Assembly: GCA_902826455.1 (NCBI GenBank)
Contig: CADEEV010000016.1
Location: 1 to 64,000, forward strand
Reading direction: 5' to 3'
From: an uncultured Acidobacteriota bacterium
GTDB lineage: Bacteria; Acidobacteriota; Vicinamibacteria; Fen-336
Length of the DNA: 64,000 nucleotides
Shown: piece after piece, positions 16,236-24,234 of the stretch
Layout: each line of letters opens with the position of its first letter
Position numbering within the stretch: the first letter of the stretch is position 1
The notes under the pieces: generated by a model
The model's input: the letters and a program-made list of their open reading frames with translations, nothing else
The model's database searches: none
Told to the model about the DNA's origin: nothing
Translations under genes and position numbers: made by a program

Positions 16236-17591
16236 GTGCGCCGAGGCTCCCTGTTCGCGCTACTGGTATTGCCCGCGGCGGCGGCCGCCGCATTGCACTA
16301 CTGGGCGATGAGCCAGATGGATCTCTGGTCGACGACGACCGGCGAATGGCCTCTCGGCGTGCGTGTCGCGATCGCGATAGACAACCACGTCATTCGGCTC
16401 CTACCGCTTGTGGGCATCGTAGGCATGCTCATTTCATTCGCTGCCGCGTTCTGGAGGACGGTGCGTTGGAGCGACGTCGAGCGACGTGAAGCCGCACAGG
16501 AGCTTCTTTCGCCGCGCCTTGCCGCGGCCTGGGGCAACAAGCTCGTCCGGTATCTCCCGCTCGTACTGGCAGCACTGGCGTTGGTGTTTCCCTTGATGGT
16601 GATCTGGGCCCTGTCGCAGCGGAGTCATGCATGCCGACGAGAGGCGGCCCAGGACCTGCTGGTGTGGTGGTCAATCGGAGCAGTCCCGTCGGTAGCCGTA
16701 CTCGGGCTCTTCACGTTTGCCGATGCCCCGATCGCCTGGAGCTTCCCGGTGCTCGGCCTTCTGTTCTGGGTGACGTTTGTGCCGACTGCGATCGCTCTGG
16801 AGAGGAGCTACGCGCTCCAGCGGGCGCGCATCGCCGATGGAAGCTCGAGCCCCAGGGTCATGCGCTGGTTTACCTGGGTCATCCTTCTGAACTGCGCTGG
16901 ACCTCTGACCGGCCTGGCTCCCCTTGTACTCTGGGTTGCCGCTCGAACAGACGGGACAGCGCGGAGCAAGCCCATCCTCCTAGGCGCCGCCAATCTCACG
17001 CCAGAGATCGAGGACGCCGAGGACGTTCGCCCAGCGCTCGATGTAGGTGCGATCGACGCCCGGGTTCATTGCCAGAACGTCGACCGCGTCGCCCAGTTGC
17101 TTTTCGGAACGGCCGCCGGCCTTCGACCATTCGAGCTTCGAAAGGATGGTGTCTTCGGGGGAGGAGAGTGCGACCGACAGGCCCGGCGTGAGCTCGACCA
17201 CTTGGCGCCGAGCCAGCTCCTCCCGGCTGAAGGGCCGGTCCTTTCGGATGATCAGATCGATCTTGAAATTCGCCTGGGCTTCGATCACGTTGAACTGGAG
17301 TCGGCGAGCGAGAGCATCCTGGGCCCTGTCCGCATCGACGTAGAAGTCGGCTTCGGTGAGCCTTGCGACCAAGGCTCGCAGCTGTTCCGGGCTCGGGTCG
17401 ATCACGACGTCCGCGTCATGTGTGGAGCGGGGTCGTCCGTGGAAGCTGCTCGCGAACGAGCCCGTCACCATGTACGGGATCCGCAGAACCTCCAGGCTCC
17501 GCACGACCTCGAGGAGAGCGACCTGGTCGGGATTCACGGCTCGACGAGTGCGTGGCCCGGCCAGGCTTTCGCCACGAGTTCATCGCCATAG
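16236..17591 (+). CDS. Truncated or fused multi-spanning membrane protein
   Basis: The first 245 or so residues (to about 16975) look like a genuine membrane protein. There are about six helices, such as SLFALLVLPAAAAAALHY, LLPLVGIVGMLISFAAAFW, YLPLVLAALALVFPLMVIW and VLGLLFWVTFVPTAIA, with charged loops between. Beyond that the frame continues for about 200 residues antisense to the nucleotidyltransferase gene and has no credible protein character. The natural 3' end therefore seems to have been replaced when the nucleotidyltransferase pair arrived. I do not recognise the family. The GTG start lacks a clear ribosome-binding site. Treat the C-terminal 200 residues as artefact. Confidence 0.4.
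   Translation: MRRGSLFALLVLPAAAAAALHYWAMSQMDLWSTTTGEWPLGVRVAIAIDNHVIRLLPLVGIVGMLISFAAAFWRTVRWSDVERREAAQELLSPRLAAAWGNKLVRYLPLVLAALALVFPLMVIWALSQRSHACRREAAQDLLVWWSIGAVPSVAVLGLFTFADAPIAWSFPVLGLLFWVTFVPTAIALERSYALQRARIADGSSSPRVMRWFTWVILLNCAGPLTGLAPLVLWVAARTDGTARSKPILLGAANLTPEIEDAEDVRPALDVGAIDARVHCQNVDRVAQLLFGTAAGLRPFELRKDGVFGGGECDRQARRELDHLAPSQLLPAEGPVLSDDQIDLEIRLGFDHVELESASESILGPVRIDVEVGFGEPCDQGSQLFRARVDHDVRVMCGAGSSVEAARERARHHVRDPQNLQAPHDLEESDLVGIHGSTSAWPGQAFATSSSP
16980..17537 (-). CDS. Minimal nucleotidyltransferase-fold protein, possible toxin-like partner
   Basis: A 185-residue protein with a DNA-polymerase-beta-type nucleotidyltransferase core: GSFASSFHGRPRSTHDADVV (near residues 22-41) gives the GS...D-x-D metal-binding motif. 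A later DLIIRKDRPFSREE segment and LSSPEDTILSKLEWS match proteins annotated as AbiEii-like or DUF6036-type nucleotidyltransferases. The GTG start overlaps the stop of the small upstream gene as GTGA, forming a two-gene unit like known nucleotidyltransferase toxin-antitoxin modules. The unit lies in the low-G+C segment and opposes a membrane-protein frame. A defence or addiction role is inferred from family and layout, not shown. Confidence 0.75.
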   Translation of the reverse strand: MNPDQVALLEVVRSLEVLRIPYMVTGSFASSFHGRPRSTHDADVVIDPSPEQLRALVARLTEADFYVDADRAQDALARRLQFNVIEAQANFKIDLIIRKDRPFSREELARRQVVELTPGLSVALSSPEDTILSKLEWSKAGGRSEKQLGDAVDVLAMNPGVDRTYIERWANVLGVLDLWREIGGA

Positions 17592-17788
17592 AGCAGCCTT
17601 GCGAGCGCTAGCTTCACAGACGCGTCGTCGTACTCGGGGTGGCGCCGGCGAATACCGGCCGCGGCGGTCTCCCGGGCCATTGTCGTCAGGCGCGACGCGA
17701 TCTCGGAGCGCGCCGTACCACCCATGCGCCGGTACGCTTCCATCTGCACCGCGTCCGCGTCCGCGCTCGTGTCTCGTCCGGCGGGCAT
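17534..17788 (-). CDS. Small protein paired with the nucleotidyltransferase, Rv0078B-like antitoxin candidate
   Basis: An 84-residue charged, helical protein. The core VQMEAYRRMGGTARSEIA and the end GIRRRHPEYDDASVKLALAR are like the small proteins annotated as Rv0078B-related antitoxins, which often precede a nucleotidyltransferase gene. It is translated first and overlaps its partner by four bases (GTGA). A short AT-richer stretch just upstream (TAAGCT on the minus strand) could be its promoter. The family link is from memory of the motif and is moderately sure. Confidence 0.6.
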   Translation of the reverse strand: MPAGRDTSADADAVQMEAYRRMGGTARSEIASRLTTMARETAAAGIRRRHPEYDDASVKLALARLLYGDELVAKAWPGHALVEP

Positions 17789-17847
17789 CTCGCGGTTAGC
17801 TTAGCACCAGGGTCCGTCGGCCTACCGCTGTCACACTGCCGCACCTC

Positions 17848-17865
17848 CGGCATCCAAAGGGCGTA
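17848..17865 (+). repeat. Left copy of an 18/17-base direct repeat flanking the PNPOx-like gene
   Basis: CGGCATCCAAAGGGCGTA. The right copy at 18744-18760 differs by one missing G. The left copy runs up to and includes the first base of the PNPOx-like ATG; the right copy covers the last codons and part of the stop of the same gene. Confidence 0.5.
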
Positions 17866-18761
17866 TGGCCAGCCCCTTTCATTCCGGCGAGCGTGAGGTT
17901 CAGCGGCGTGCCGGCGTCGAGGACATGGCGGAGATGGTGGGCGGCGGGATCGGAGCGAGGATCTCGGCCGGAGCGCAGAACTTCCTGGTCCGCCAACGAC
18001 TTGCCGTCGCCTCGAGCCTCGATGCGCAGGGCCGTGTCTGGGCCTCGCCGCTCACGGGCAAGCCCGGTTTCATCGCCGCGGCCGACCCGCAACTGATCCG
18101 GGCCCAGGTCCGCCCGACCGAGGGCGATCCGATCTGGTCCAACATCGCGCACCGGCCGGAGATCGGCCTGCTCGTCATCGACCCGACGACCCGGCAGCGG
18201 ATGCGCTTCAACGGCCGCGGCCTCGCCTCGCCCGACGGCCTGTTCGTGATGGCCCAGCAGGTCTACGGCAACTGCCCGAAGTACATCCAGAAGCGCCGAC
18301 TGCGCACGACCGGCGACGTCCCTAAGCCTGGCGAGACCAAGGTGTCGACGGCGCTCACTGACGGGCAGCGGGCCTGGATCGAAGACGCCGACACCTTCTT
18401 CATCGCGACCTTCCATCCCGAGGGCGGCGCCGACGCGTCGCACCGCGGCGGGCTGCCGGGCTTCGTCACGGTCGAGAGCCCGAACGAGCTCAGCTTCCCC
18501 GACTATCCGGGCAACGCCATGTTCAACACGCTTGGCAACCTCAGCGGCTACCCGCAGGCCGGGCTGCTCCTCGTGAACTTCGAGAGCGGCGACGTGCTGC
18601 AGCTCACGGGCCGCGCGCGCCTCGACGAGGACCTCACTGTGCACCTCACGATCGAGGAGGTGCGCGAGACGTCGCACGCGAGCGCGTTGCGCTACGACCT
18701 CGTCGAGTATTCGCCGTCGAATCCCGTCACGCGCGAGCCCGCGCGGCATCCAAAGGCGTAG
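17865..18761 (+). CDS. Pyridoxamine 5'-phosphate oxidase-like FMN-binding protein
   Basis: Split-barrel flavin/deazaflavin-binding protein of the PNPOx superfamily (298 aa), predicted to be a cytosolic oxidoreductase or haem/flavin-binding stress protein. The N-terminus SPFHSGEREVQRRAGV is the start expected for this subfamily. The first split barrel covers about residues 35-110 (FLVRQRLAVASSLDAQGRVWAS, IGLLVIDPTTRQRMRFNG). A second one lies near 165-260 (ADTFFIATFHPEGGADASHRGG, GDVLQLTGRARL). ATG 17865 is chosen on this homology. Its ends coincide with a short direct repeat. It stands alone between the low-G+C segment and a DUF1059 gene. Substrate is unknown. Confidence 0.85.
   Translation: MASPFHSGEREVQRRAGVEDMAEMVGGGIGARISAGAQNFLVRQRLAVASSLDAQGRVWASPLTGKPGFIAAADPQLIRAQVRPTEGDPIWSNIAHRPEIGLLVIDPTTRQRMRFNGRGLASPDGLFVMAQQVYGNCPKYIQKRRLRTTGDVPKPGETKVSTALTDGQRAWIEDADTFFIATFHPEGGADASHRGGLPGFVTVESPNELSFPDYPGNAMFNTLGNLSGYPQAGLLLVNFESGDVLQLTGRARLDEDLTVHLTIEEVRETSHASALRYDLVEYSPSNPVTREPARHPKA
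18744..18760 (+). repeat. Right copy of the direct repeat flanking the PNPOx-like gene
   Basis: CGGCATCCAAAGGCGTA, one G shorter than the left copy at 17848-17865. The two copies begin 896 bases apart, almost exactly enclosing one gene. Confidence 0.5.
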
Positions 18762-18789
18762 AACCGGCGAACGCCGGAAGGAGGACGAG

Positions 18790-18960
18790 ATGAGCAAGCA
18801 CATCGCCTGCGTGGTGCCCGGATGCACGTTCAAGGACAGCGCGCCCACCGAGGACGAGCTGATGAAGAAGGTCGTGGCCCACGCGGCCAAGGACCATGGC
18901 GTGACCGACGTGCCGCCGGAGCTGGCCGCTAAGGTGAAGGCCGCGATCGAGACCCGCTAG
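18790..18960 (+). CDS. DUF1059-family small protein
   Basis: A 56-residue protein with the DUF1059 pattern: two N-terminal cysteines in IACVVPGC and a downstream AHAAKDHG histidine pair. These could together bind a metal ion. A strong ribosome-binding site (GGAAGGAGG) lies just before the ATG. The function of DUF1059 is unknown; members are often seen next to redox or stress genes, as here beside a PNPOx-like protein and an ECF sigma factor. Its stop codon overlaps the -10-like hexamer of the sigma gene. Confidence 0.85.
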   Translation: MSKHIACVVPGCTFKDSAPTEDELMKKVVAHAAKDHGVTDVPPELAAKVKAAIETR

Positions 18961-18963
18961 ACT
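18958..18963 (+). promoter_or_regulatory. -10-like hexamer for the ECF sigma gene
   Basis: TAGACT, six bases before the ATG at 18970 and overlapping the DUF1059 stop. No ribosome-binding site fits in the gap, so a leaderless message is likely. Confidence 0.4.
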
Positions 18964-18969
18964 CACCGC

Positions 18970-19578
18970 ATGGACGTTCCCGGAAGCGAGCCGAGCGACG
19001 AGGCGCTCGCCGCGCGTGCCGCGGCCGGGGACGACCTTGCCTTCGAGGCCCTCGTGATCCGCTACCAGGCCCGCATCTATCGCCTCGCGACGCGCATGGT
19101 CGGCAGCGACTCCGACGCGCCCGACGTCGTGCAGAACGCCTTCCTGCAGGCGTACCGGGGCCTCGCGTCCTTCCGCGGCGATTCGAGGTTCTCGACCTGG
19201 CTCTACCGGATCGCCACGAACGCTGCCCTGATGCATCGGCGCGGCCGTTCGCGGCGGCCGGTCGAGTCCCTGGAGGAATACCTTCCGCGCTTCGACAGCG
19301 ACGGCCTGCATTGCGCGACGCCCGAGGAGATCCAGCTCGCGATCCACGTCGAAGACCGCATCGACCGGACGCGCCTGGCTTCGAGCGCGCGCGAGGCGCT
19401 CGACCGCCTGCCCGAGATGTACCGGGATCCGTTCGTGCTGCGCGACCTCGAGGAGCTCTCGACGGCGGAGGTCGGGGAAGTGCTCGGCCTCGAGCCCGCG
19501 ACGGTCCGCCAGCGCGTCCACCGCGCCCGCCTCATGCTGCGCGGCTACCTCAACCATCTCGTCACGGTGAACGCATGA
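18970..19578 (+). CDS. ECF-type RNA polymerase sigma factor
   Basis: Extracytoplasmic-function sigma-70 factor (202 aa) with only regions 2 and 4. Region 2 lies near residues 20-95 (LVIRYQARIYRLATRMVG, APDVVQNAFLQAYRGL, FSTWLYRIATNAALM). Region 4 lies near 135-190 (LPEMYRDPFVLRDLEELSTAEVGEVLG followed by TVRQRVHRARLMLR). It directs transcription of a small stress or envelope regulon. The downstream gene encodes a zinc-finger anti-sigma factor and overlaps it as ATGA, the usual layout. The regulon cannot be read from the window. Confidence 0.94.
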   Translation: MDVPGSEPSDEALAARAAAGDDLAFEALVIRYQARIYRLATRMVGSDSDAPDVVQNAFLQAYRGLASFRGDSRFSTWLYRIATNAALMHRRGRSRRPVESLEEYLPRFDSDGLHCATPEEIQLAIHVEDRIDRTRLASSAREALDRLPEMYRDPFVLRDLEELSTAEVGEVLGLEPATVRQRVHRARLMLRGYLNHLVTVNA

Positions 19579-19811
19579 GCGAACCCCTCGTCTGCTCGTC
19601 GGGCGTCGAGCTGCTCGGGGACTACCTCGAAGACGTGCTACCGATCGAGGTGCGCGACCGGATCGAGGCGCACGTCTCCGGCTGCCCCCGCTGCCAGGCC
19701 TTCGTCGCTTCGTATCGCGCGACGCCGCAGATGCTGCGCGAAGCGACGCTCGCGTCGCTGCCGGCCGAGCTCGAGGGCTCGCTGCTCCGCTTCCTCCGCG
19801 ACCAGCGCTGA
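19575..19811 (+). CDS. Zinc-finger (zf-HC2) anti-sigma factor
   Basis: A 78-residue anti-sigma protein consisting almost only of the HC2 zinc-finger fold. The family pattern is clear in LLGDYLEDVLPIEVRDRIEAH followed by VSGCPRCQAF: the histidine and CxxC form the zinc site that can sense redox change. No membrane helix follows, so it is a soluble, stand-alone anti-sigma. It overlaps the sigma gene by four bases and presumably sequesters it. Confidence 0.85.
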   Translation: MSEPLVCSSGVELLGDYLEDVLPIEVRDRIEAHVSGCPRCQAFVASYRATPQMLREATLASLPAELEGSLLRFLRDQR

Positions 19812-19871
19812 CGCAGCGGCGTTCCCGCGTAGTACGATGCCCATCGAACTATCGGGGGAGCGGAGGCACTC

Positions 19872-20471
19872 ATGAAGGTCGTCATCGTGGGCGGTGCGGG
19901 ACTCATCGGCGGCGCGATCGCGAAGGAACTCGGCGCGCGCCACGAGATCGTGGTGGTCGGGCGCAAGTCCGGCACGGTGCAGATGGATACGACGGACGCC
20001 GCCTCCATCAAGGCCGGGTTCCAGAGGATCGGGAAGTTCGACGCGCTCGTGTCGGCCGCGGGCAACGTGAAGTTCGCGCCGCTCGCGAACCTCGCGGCCG
20101 CCGACTACGAGTTCGGTCTGAAGGACAAGGTCATGGGCCAGGTCAACCTGGTGCTGATCGGCCGCGACTTCGCGAACGACGGCGGCTCGTTCACCCTCAC
20201 GAGCGGCGTCCTGGCCCACGACCCGATCGTGGCCGGCTCGTCCGCCTCGATGACGAACGGCGCCCTCGATTCGTTCGTGCGGGCGGCGGCGATCGAGCTG
20301 CCCCGAGGCCTGCGCATCAACGTCGTGAGCCCGACCGTCCTCACGGAGTCCATGAAGGACTACGGCCCGTTCTTCCGCGGCTTCAAGCCGGTTCCGGCAT
20401 CCGTGGTCGCCCTCGCGTACTCGAAGAGCGTCGAGGGTGCCCAGACCGGGCAGGTCTACCAGGTCCTCTAG
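19872..20471 (+). CDS. Short-chain dehydrogenase/reductase lacking the usual catalytic tyrosine
   Basis: Small SDR-fold protein (199 aa) with an N-terminal Rossmann motif ([14 protein letters not shown]). The segment that normally holds YxxxK reads [21 protein letters not shown], so the catalytic tyrosine and lysine are missing. The preceding serine (LTSGVL) and the following [16 protein letters not shown] block are intact. This is the pattern of a group of short SDRs of unknown activity, which may bind nucleotide without ordinary dehydrogenation. A leader with a GGAG-type ribosome-binding site and a TACGAT hexamer near 19833 precede the ATG. It stands alone between the sigma operon and purL. 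Confidence 0.8.
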   Translation: MKVVIVGGAGLIGGAIAKELGARHEIVVVGRKSGTVQMDTTDAASIKAGFQRIGKFDALVSAAGNVKFAPLANLAAADYEFGLKDKVMGQVNLVLIGRDFANDGGSFTLTSGVLAHDPIVAGSSASMTNGALDSFVRAAAIELPRGLRINVVSPTVLTESMKDYGPFFRGFKPVPASVVALAYSKSVEGAQTGQVYQVL

Positions 20472-20519
20472 TTCTGCTCCTTGGAGCCGCGCGCTTGGTC
20501 CTGCGCTCGGACTTGCAGA

Positions 20520-20525
20520 TAGAAT
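20520..20525 (+). promoter_or_regulatory. -10-like hexamer for purL
   Basis: TAGAAT followed by ten bases and the purL ATG. The purF promoter has exactly the same hexamer, next base and spacing. A possible -35 (TTGGTC) lies at 20495-20500. Confidence 0.5.
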
Positions 20526-20535
20526 CACCCCCGCA

Positions 20536-22761
20536 ATGAGCAGCGCGGGAAGCGGGAGCATCGACACGGCCGTCCTCGAGCGGCACGGTCTCAAGCCGGA
20601 CGAATACGACCGGATCAAGGCCGCGCTGGGCCGTGAGCCCAACCTGACCGAGCTCGGCCTGTTCTCCGTGATGTGGTCCGAGCACTGCTCGTACAAGTCC
20701 AGCCGCATCCACCTGAAGACGCTGCCCACGAAGGGGCCGCGCGTCCTTCAAGGGCCTGGCGAGAACGCCGGGGCCGTGGACATCGGCGACGGGCTCGCGG
20801 CCGTCTTCAAGATCGAGTCCCACAACCACCCGTCCTACATCGAGCCCTACCAGGGCGCCGCCACCGGCGTCGGCGGGATCCTGCGCGACATCTTCACGAT
20901 GGGCGCGCGGCCCGTGGCCGTTCTGAACTCGCTCCGCTTCGGCGATCTCGACGAGGAGAAGACGCGCCGCTTGCTCGCGGGCGTCGTGGCGGGCATCGGC
21001 GGCTACGGGAACGCGTTCGGTTGTCCGACCCTCGGCGGGGAAGTGGTGTTCGAGCCCTGCTACGCGAAGAACCCGCTCGTGAACGCGTTCTGCCTGGGCA
21101 TCGCCAAGAAGGACGAGATCTTCCTGGGCCGTGCCGAAGGCGTCGGCAACCCGGTGTTCTACGTCGGGGCCAAGACGGGGCGCGACGGGATCCACGGCGC
21201 CACCATGGCGTCGGCCGAGTTCGGCGAGGGCAGCGAAGAGAAGCGGCCCACGGTGCAGGTCGGCGATCCGTTCATGGAGAAGATCCTGCTCGAGGCGTGC
21301 CTCGAGGCCATGAAGACCGGCGCGATCATCGGCATCCAGGACATGGGCGCCGCGGGCCTCACGTGCTCCACGTCCGAGATGGGATCGCGGGCCGGCAACG
21401 GCATCGAGATCAACATCCAGAAGGTGCCGAAGCGCGAGACGGGTATGACCGCGTACGAGGTGATGCTCTCCGAGTCCCAGGAGCGGATGCTGCTCGTGGC
21501 CGAGAAGGGCCGCGAGAAGGAAGTCATCGACGTCTTCGAGAAGTGGGATCTCCACGCCGAGGCGATCGGCAAGGTCACCAAGGGCAAGCGCCTCAAGGTC
21601 TACGACGGCAAGACCCTCGAGGCCGACGTGCCGAACGAGGCGCTCACGGACCAGGCCCCCGTCTACGACCGGCCGTGGGTCGAGTCCGTGAACCCCGCCG
21701 CGGCGGAGGACCTGAGCGCGCTCATCAAGCCCTCCGACCTCGGCGAGGTGCTGCTCAAGCTGCTCGCGGCGCCCAACGTCTCGAACAAGCGCTGGATCTA
21801 CCGGCAGTACGACTCGACCGTGCGCACCAACACGATGATCGGGCCGGGCTCCGACGCCGGCGTCATCCGCATCAAGGGCACGAAGAAGGCGCTCGCGATG
21901 GCGACCGACTGCAACGGCCGCTTCTGCTGGCTCGATCCCGCCGAGGGCGCGCGCCTGGCCGTGGCCGAGGCGTGCCGCAACGTGGCCGCCGCCGGCGCCG
22001 TGCCGATCGGCGCCACGAACTGCCTCAACTTCGGCAACCCCGAGAAGCCCGAGATCATGGGCCAGCTCGTGGCCGCGATCCGCGGCATGGCCGAGGCCTG
22101 CGTCGCCCTGGACGTGCCGATCACCGGCGGCAACGTCTCGCTCTACAACGAGACCGACGGCCAGGCGATCTACCCGACGCCGGTCATCGGCGTGGTCGGC
22201 CTGATCGAGGATGCCACCCGCGCCCAGAGCTCGTGGTTCAAGCAGGCCGGCGACGAGGTCTACCTGCTCGGCACCACGGGCGACGACGTCGGCGGCAGCG
22301 AGTACCTGAAGGCGGTGCACCGGCGCGTGGCCGGCCGGCCGCCGAAGCTCGACCTCAAGGCCGAGAAGCGGCTGATCGACCTGATGGGCGAGGCCGCGGC
22401 CGCGGGCCTTCTGTGCTCGGCCCACGACGCGAGCGACGGCGGCATCGCCGTGGCCCTCGCCGAGTGCTGCTTCGTGAAGGAGGAGGCCGGCCTCGGCGCC
22501 CGCCTCGACCTTCCGGCGAGCGCCCTGCGCCCCGATCGCCAGCTGTTCTCCGAGACGCCGTCGCGCATGGTCGTCTCGACCCGGGACGGCGCCGACCTCG
22601 AGACCCTGGCGCACCACCACGGCGTCCCCTGCGCGCGGCTCGGGACGGTGGGCGGCGACCAGCTGACGGTCTCGTCGGGCGGCGACACGCTCTTCGATCT
22701 GCCGGTCGTCAAGCTGCTCGAGGCCTGGACCAGCCTCGAGCGCCGCCTCTCGCAGCGCTAG
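20536..22761 (+). CDS. purL: Phosphoribosylformylglycinamidine synthase, PurL subunit
   Basis: Large ATP-dependent subunit of FGAM synthase (FGAR to FGAM, step four of purine synthesis), 741 aa, the short type that needs separate PurS and PurQ, both encoded at 7.3-8.2 kb. Conserved blocks are [12 protein letters not shown] near residue 36, [24 protein letters not shown] near 90, [16 protein letters not shown] and the second-half [10 protein letters not shown]. The ATG at 20536 fits the family N-terminus; in-frame upstream sequence is rejected. It lies far from the purB operon, alone, and its stop shares a CTAG with that of the convergent oxidoreductase gene. Confidence 0.97.
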   Translation: MSSAGSGSIDTAVLERHGLKPDEYDRIKAALGREPNLTELGLFSVMWSEHCSYKSSRIHLKTLPTKGPRVLQGPGENAGAVDIGDGLAAVFKIESHNHPSYIEPYQGAATGVGGILRDIFTMGARPVAVLNSLRFGDLDEEKTRRLLAGVVAGIGGYGNAFGCPTLGGEVVFEPCYAKNPLVNAFCLGIAKKDEIFLGRAEGVGNPVFYVGAKTGRDGIHGATMASAEFGEGSEEKRPTVQVGDPFMEKILLEACLEAMKTGAIIGIQDMGAAGLTCSTSEMGSRAGNGIEINIQKVPKRETGMTAYEVMLSESQERMLLVAEKGREKEVIDVFEKWDLHAEAIGKVTKGKRLKVYDGKTLEADVPNEALTDQAPVYDRPWVESVNPAAAEDLSALIKPSDLGEVLLKLLAAPNVSNKRWIYRQYDSTVRTNTMIGPGSDAGVIRIKGTKKALAMATDCNGRFCWLDPAEGARLAVAEACRNVAAAGAVPIGATNCLNFGNPEKPEIMGQLVAAIRGMAEACVALDVPITGGNVSLYNETDGQAIYPTPVIGVVGLIEDATRAQSSWFKQAGDEVYLLGTTGDDVGGSEYLKAVHRRVAGRPPKLDLKAEKRLIDLMGEAAAAGLLCSAHDASDGGIAVALAECCFVKEEAGLGARLDLPASALRPDRQLFSETPSRMVVSTRDGADLETLAHHHGVPCARLGTVGGDQLTVSSGGDTLFDLPVVKLLEAWTSLERRLSQR

Positions 22762-24146
22762 CTAGAGAGGCCGATCCCCAGGGCGTCGAGCGCCCGCAGC
22801 AGCAGGCTCGGCTTGTGGCCGGCATCCACCCGGCGCAGCGCCTTCGACACGAGGTTCACCGCCAGCCCGCGCAGCGGCTCGGGGGGATACGGGAACGGCG
22901 GCTTCTTCACGAGCTGCAGGTCGAAGAGGTCGCTTCGCCGGTCGAGCGCCTTGTGGGCCAGGATCTTGCCGGCCAGATGCGTCGTGCCGATGCCGTGGCC
23001 GGTGTAGCCGAGGCCGTAGATCACGCGGCCGCCGCGGGCTGAGCCGAAGAACGGCGTGAAGCGCGTGGTCGCGTCGATCGGTCCGCCCCAGGCGTACGGG
23101 AACTCGACCTTCCCGAGAGCGGGGAAGTGCTGCGCAAAGCTCGAGCGCAGCTCGTCGTACTGGGCCTCGGAGTGGTCGAACTGCGGGCCGACGCCGTTGC
23201 CGGCGTAGTACTTCGCCTCGCTCGTACCCCACAGCACCCGGTCGTCCTTCGTCAGGCGGTAGTACTTGAAGAAGGTCCGGACGTCGGCGACGCCGGCGCG
23301 GTTCTTCCAGCCGATCGCGTCCTTCTGCGCCGGGGTGAGCGGCTCGCTCACCACGATGTAGTCGTAGAACGGGATGAAGCGGTGGCGCAGGTGGGGCAGC
23401 AGGTGGTGGGTGTAGGCCGACGTGCCGAGGATCGCGCGCTTCGCCCGGAGCTCGCCGAACTTCGTGCGCACCACGACGCCGGCGCCGTCGTTCGCGATCG
23501 CCTTCACCTGCGAGCGCTCGAAGACCCGCACGCCGTGGGCGAGCGCGACGCGCCGCAGGCCGTCCACGAGCTTCACGGGGTCGAGGACGCCGCCGTTGGG
23601 GTTGAACAGGCCGCCCTGGTACAGCTCGCAGTGGATCTCGGCCCGCACCTCCTCGCGCGACAGGAGGCGCAGGTTCGTGACGCCGAGGCCCCGCGCGCAT
23701 TCTTCCGTCGCGCGCAGGTCCTCGAGATGGCGGTCGTGGAGGGCGACGTGGAGCTGCCCCGTGCGCTCGAAGTCGCAGTCGATCGTGTGGCTCTCGAGGA
23801 AGCCCGTGAGCTCCGCCGCGTTGTCGCGGCCGAGGCTCGCGAGCCGTCGCGCCTCCTCCTCGCCGAAGTGGGCGACCGCCAGCTCGTGGCCGTGGTCGAT
23901 CGTCTCGGCCAGCATGCCGGCGTTGCGGCCGCTGGCGCCGTACGCGGCGATGCCCTGCTCGACGATCGCGACGTCGGCCGACGGATCGAGCCGCTTCAGG
24001 TGCAGGGCCGTCCAGAGGCCCGTGAAGCCGGCGCCGACGATCACGAGGCCGGCCTCGTGACGGCCCTCGAGCGGGGCCGACTCGCTGCGGGGACGCGCGG
24101 CGAGCCAGTAGCAGGCCTGCTCGATCGGACGCGTCTCGGGGGGCAT
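22758..24146 (-). CDS. FAD-dependent amine/glycine oxidoreductase (DadA/PuuB-like)
   Basis: Flavoprotein of the DAO family (462 aa), predicted to oxidise an amine or amino acid to an imine. The FAD-binding motif [16 protein letters not shown] is at about residues 35-50, and the second FAD contact [12 protein letters not shown] follows. A C-terminal [20 protein letters not shown] block is typical of gamma-glutamylputrescine oxidase-type (PuuB/OrdL) proteins. No membrane anchor is seen. It diverges from an aminotransferase gene, and the shared intergenic region holds a perfect palindrome. This, with the neighbours, places it in an amine or amino-acid catabolic island. The substrate is not determined; PuuB-like is a family label, not a proven function. 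Confidence 0.87.
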   Translation of the reverse strand: MPPETRPIEQACYWLAARPRSESAPLEGRHEAGLVIVGAGFTGLWTALHLKRLDPSADVAIVEQGIAAYGASGRNAGMLAETIDHGHELAVAHFGEEEARRLASLGRDNAAELTGFLESHTIDCDFERTGQLHVALHDRHLEDLRATEECARGLGVTNLRLLSREEVRAEIHCELYQGGLFNPNGGVLDPVKLVDGLRRVALAHGVRVFERSQVKAIANDGAGVVVRTKFGELRAKRAILGTSAYTHHLLPHLRHRFIPFYDYIVVSEPLTPAQKDAIGWKNRAGVADVRTFFKYYRLTKDDRVLWGTSEAKYYAGNGVGPQFDHSEAQYDELRSSFAQHFPALGKVEFPYAWGGPIDATTRFTPFFGSARGGRVIYGLGYTGHGIGTTHLAGKILAHKALDRRSDLFDLQLVKKPPFPYPPEPLRGLAVNLVSKALRRVDAGHKPSLLLRALDALGIGLSS

Positions 24147-24155
24147 GGCGCGCGC

Positions 24156-24161
24156 ATTATG
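24156..24161 (-). promoter_or_regulatory. -10-like hexamer for the FAD oxidoreductase
   Basis: Reads CATAAT on the minus strand, nine bases before the ATG at 24146. TTCAAA at 24179-24184 (minus strand) is 17 bases further upstream and could be the -35, lying next to the palindromic operator. Confidence 0.45.
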
Positions 24162-24184
24162 GCCGCTCCACGCGCGGCTTTGAA

Positions 24185-24199
24185 GTGACCTCAGGTCAC
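24185..24199. promoter_or_regulatory. Perfect 15-base palindrome, putative operator
   Basis: GTGACCT-C-AGGTCAC, seven-base arms around one base, between the divergent FAD oxidoreductase and aminotransferase genes. It touches the likely -35 of the minus-strand promoter and is centred about 32 bases before the plus-strand -10. A near-identical site lies at 31792-31804 in the other divergent region of the island. Confidence 0.6.
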
Positions 24200-24221
24200 G
24201 GGAGCGCCGCTTCCGCCGACC

Positions 24222-24227
24222 TATAAT
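24222..24227 (+). promoter_or_regulatory. Consensus -10 element for the aminotransferase-Rieske operon
   Basis: Perfect TATAAT, seven bases before the ATG at 24235. In such a G+C-rich region this is conspicuous and predicts a leaderless mRNA. Confidence 0.6.
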
Positions 24228-24234
24228 CCGGGAC

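Larger units (their letters stand above)
16041..17820. other. Lower-G+C segment with disrupted gene structure, probable acquired region
   Basis: By eye the G+C falls to roughly 55-63% here against about 70% on both sides, and codon use is less extreme (many T- and A-ending codons). The segment holds a long possible leader (16058-16235), a membrane-protein frame without its own stop, and a minus-strand nucleotidyltransferase/small-protein pair that overlaps that frame. No insertion-sequence ends or integrase were found. Confidence 0.55.

Noticed and set aside
17538-17591. C-terminal end of the plus-strand membrane frame as part of a real protein
   Set aside because: It is antisense to the small gene and nucleotidyltransferase, which have recognisable family motifs.
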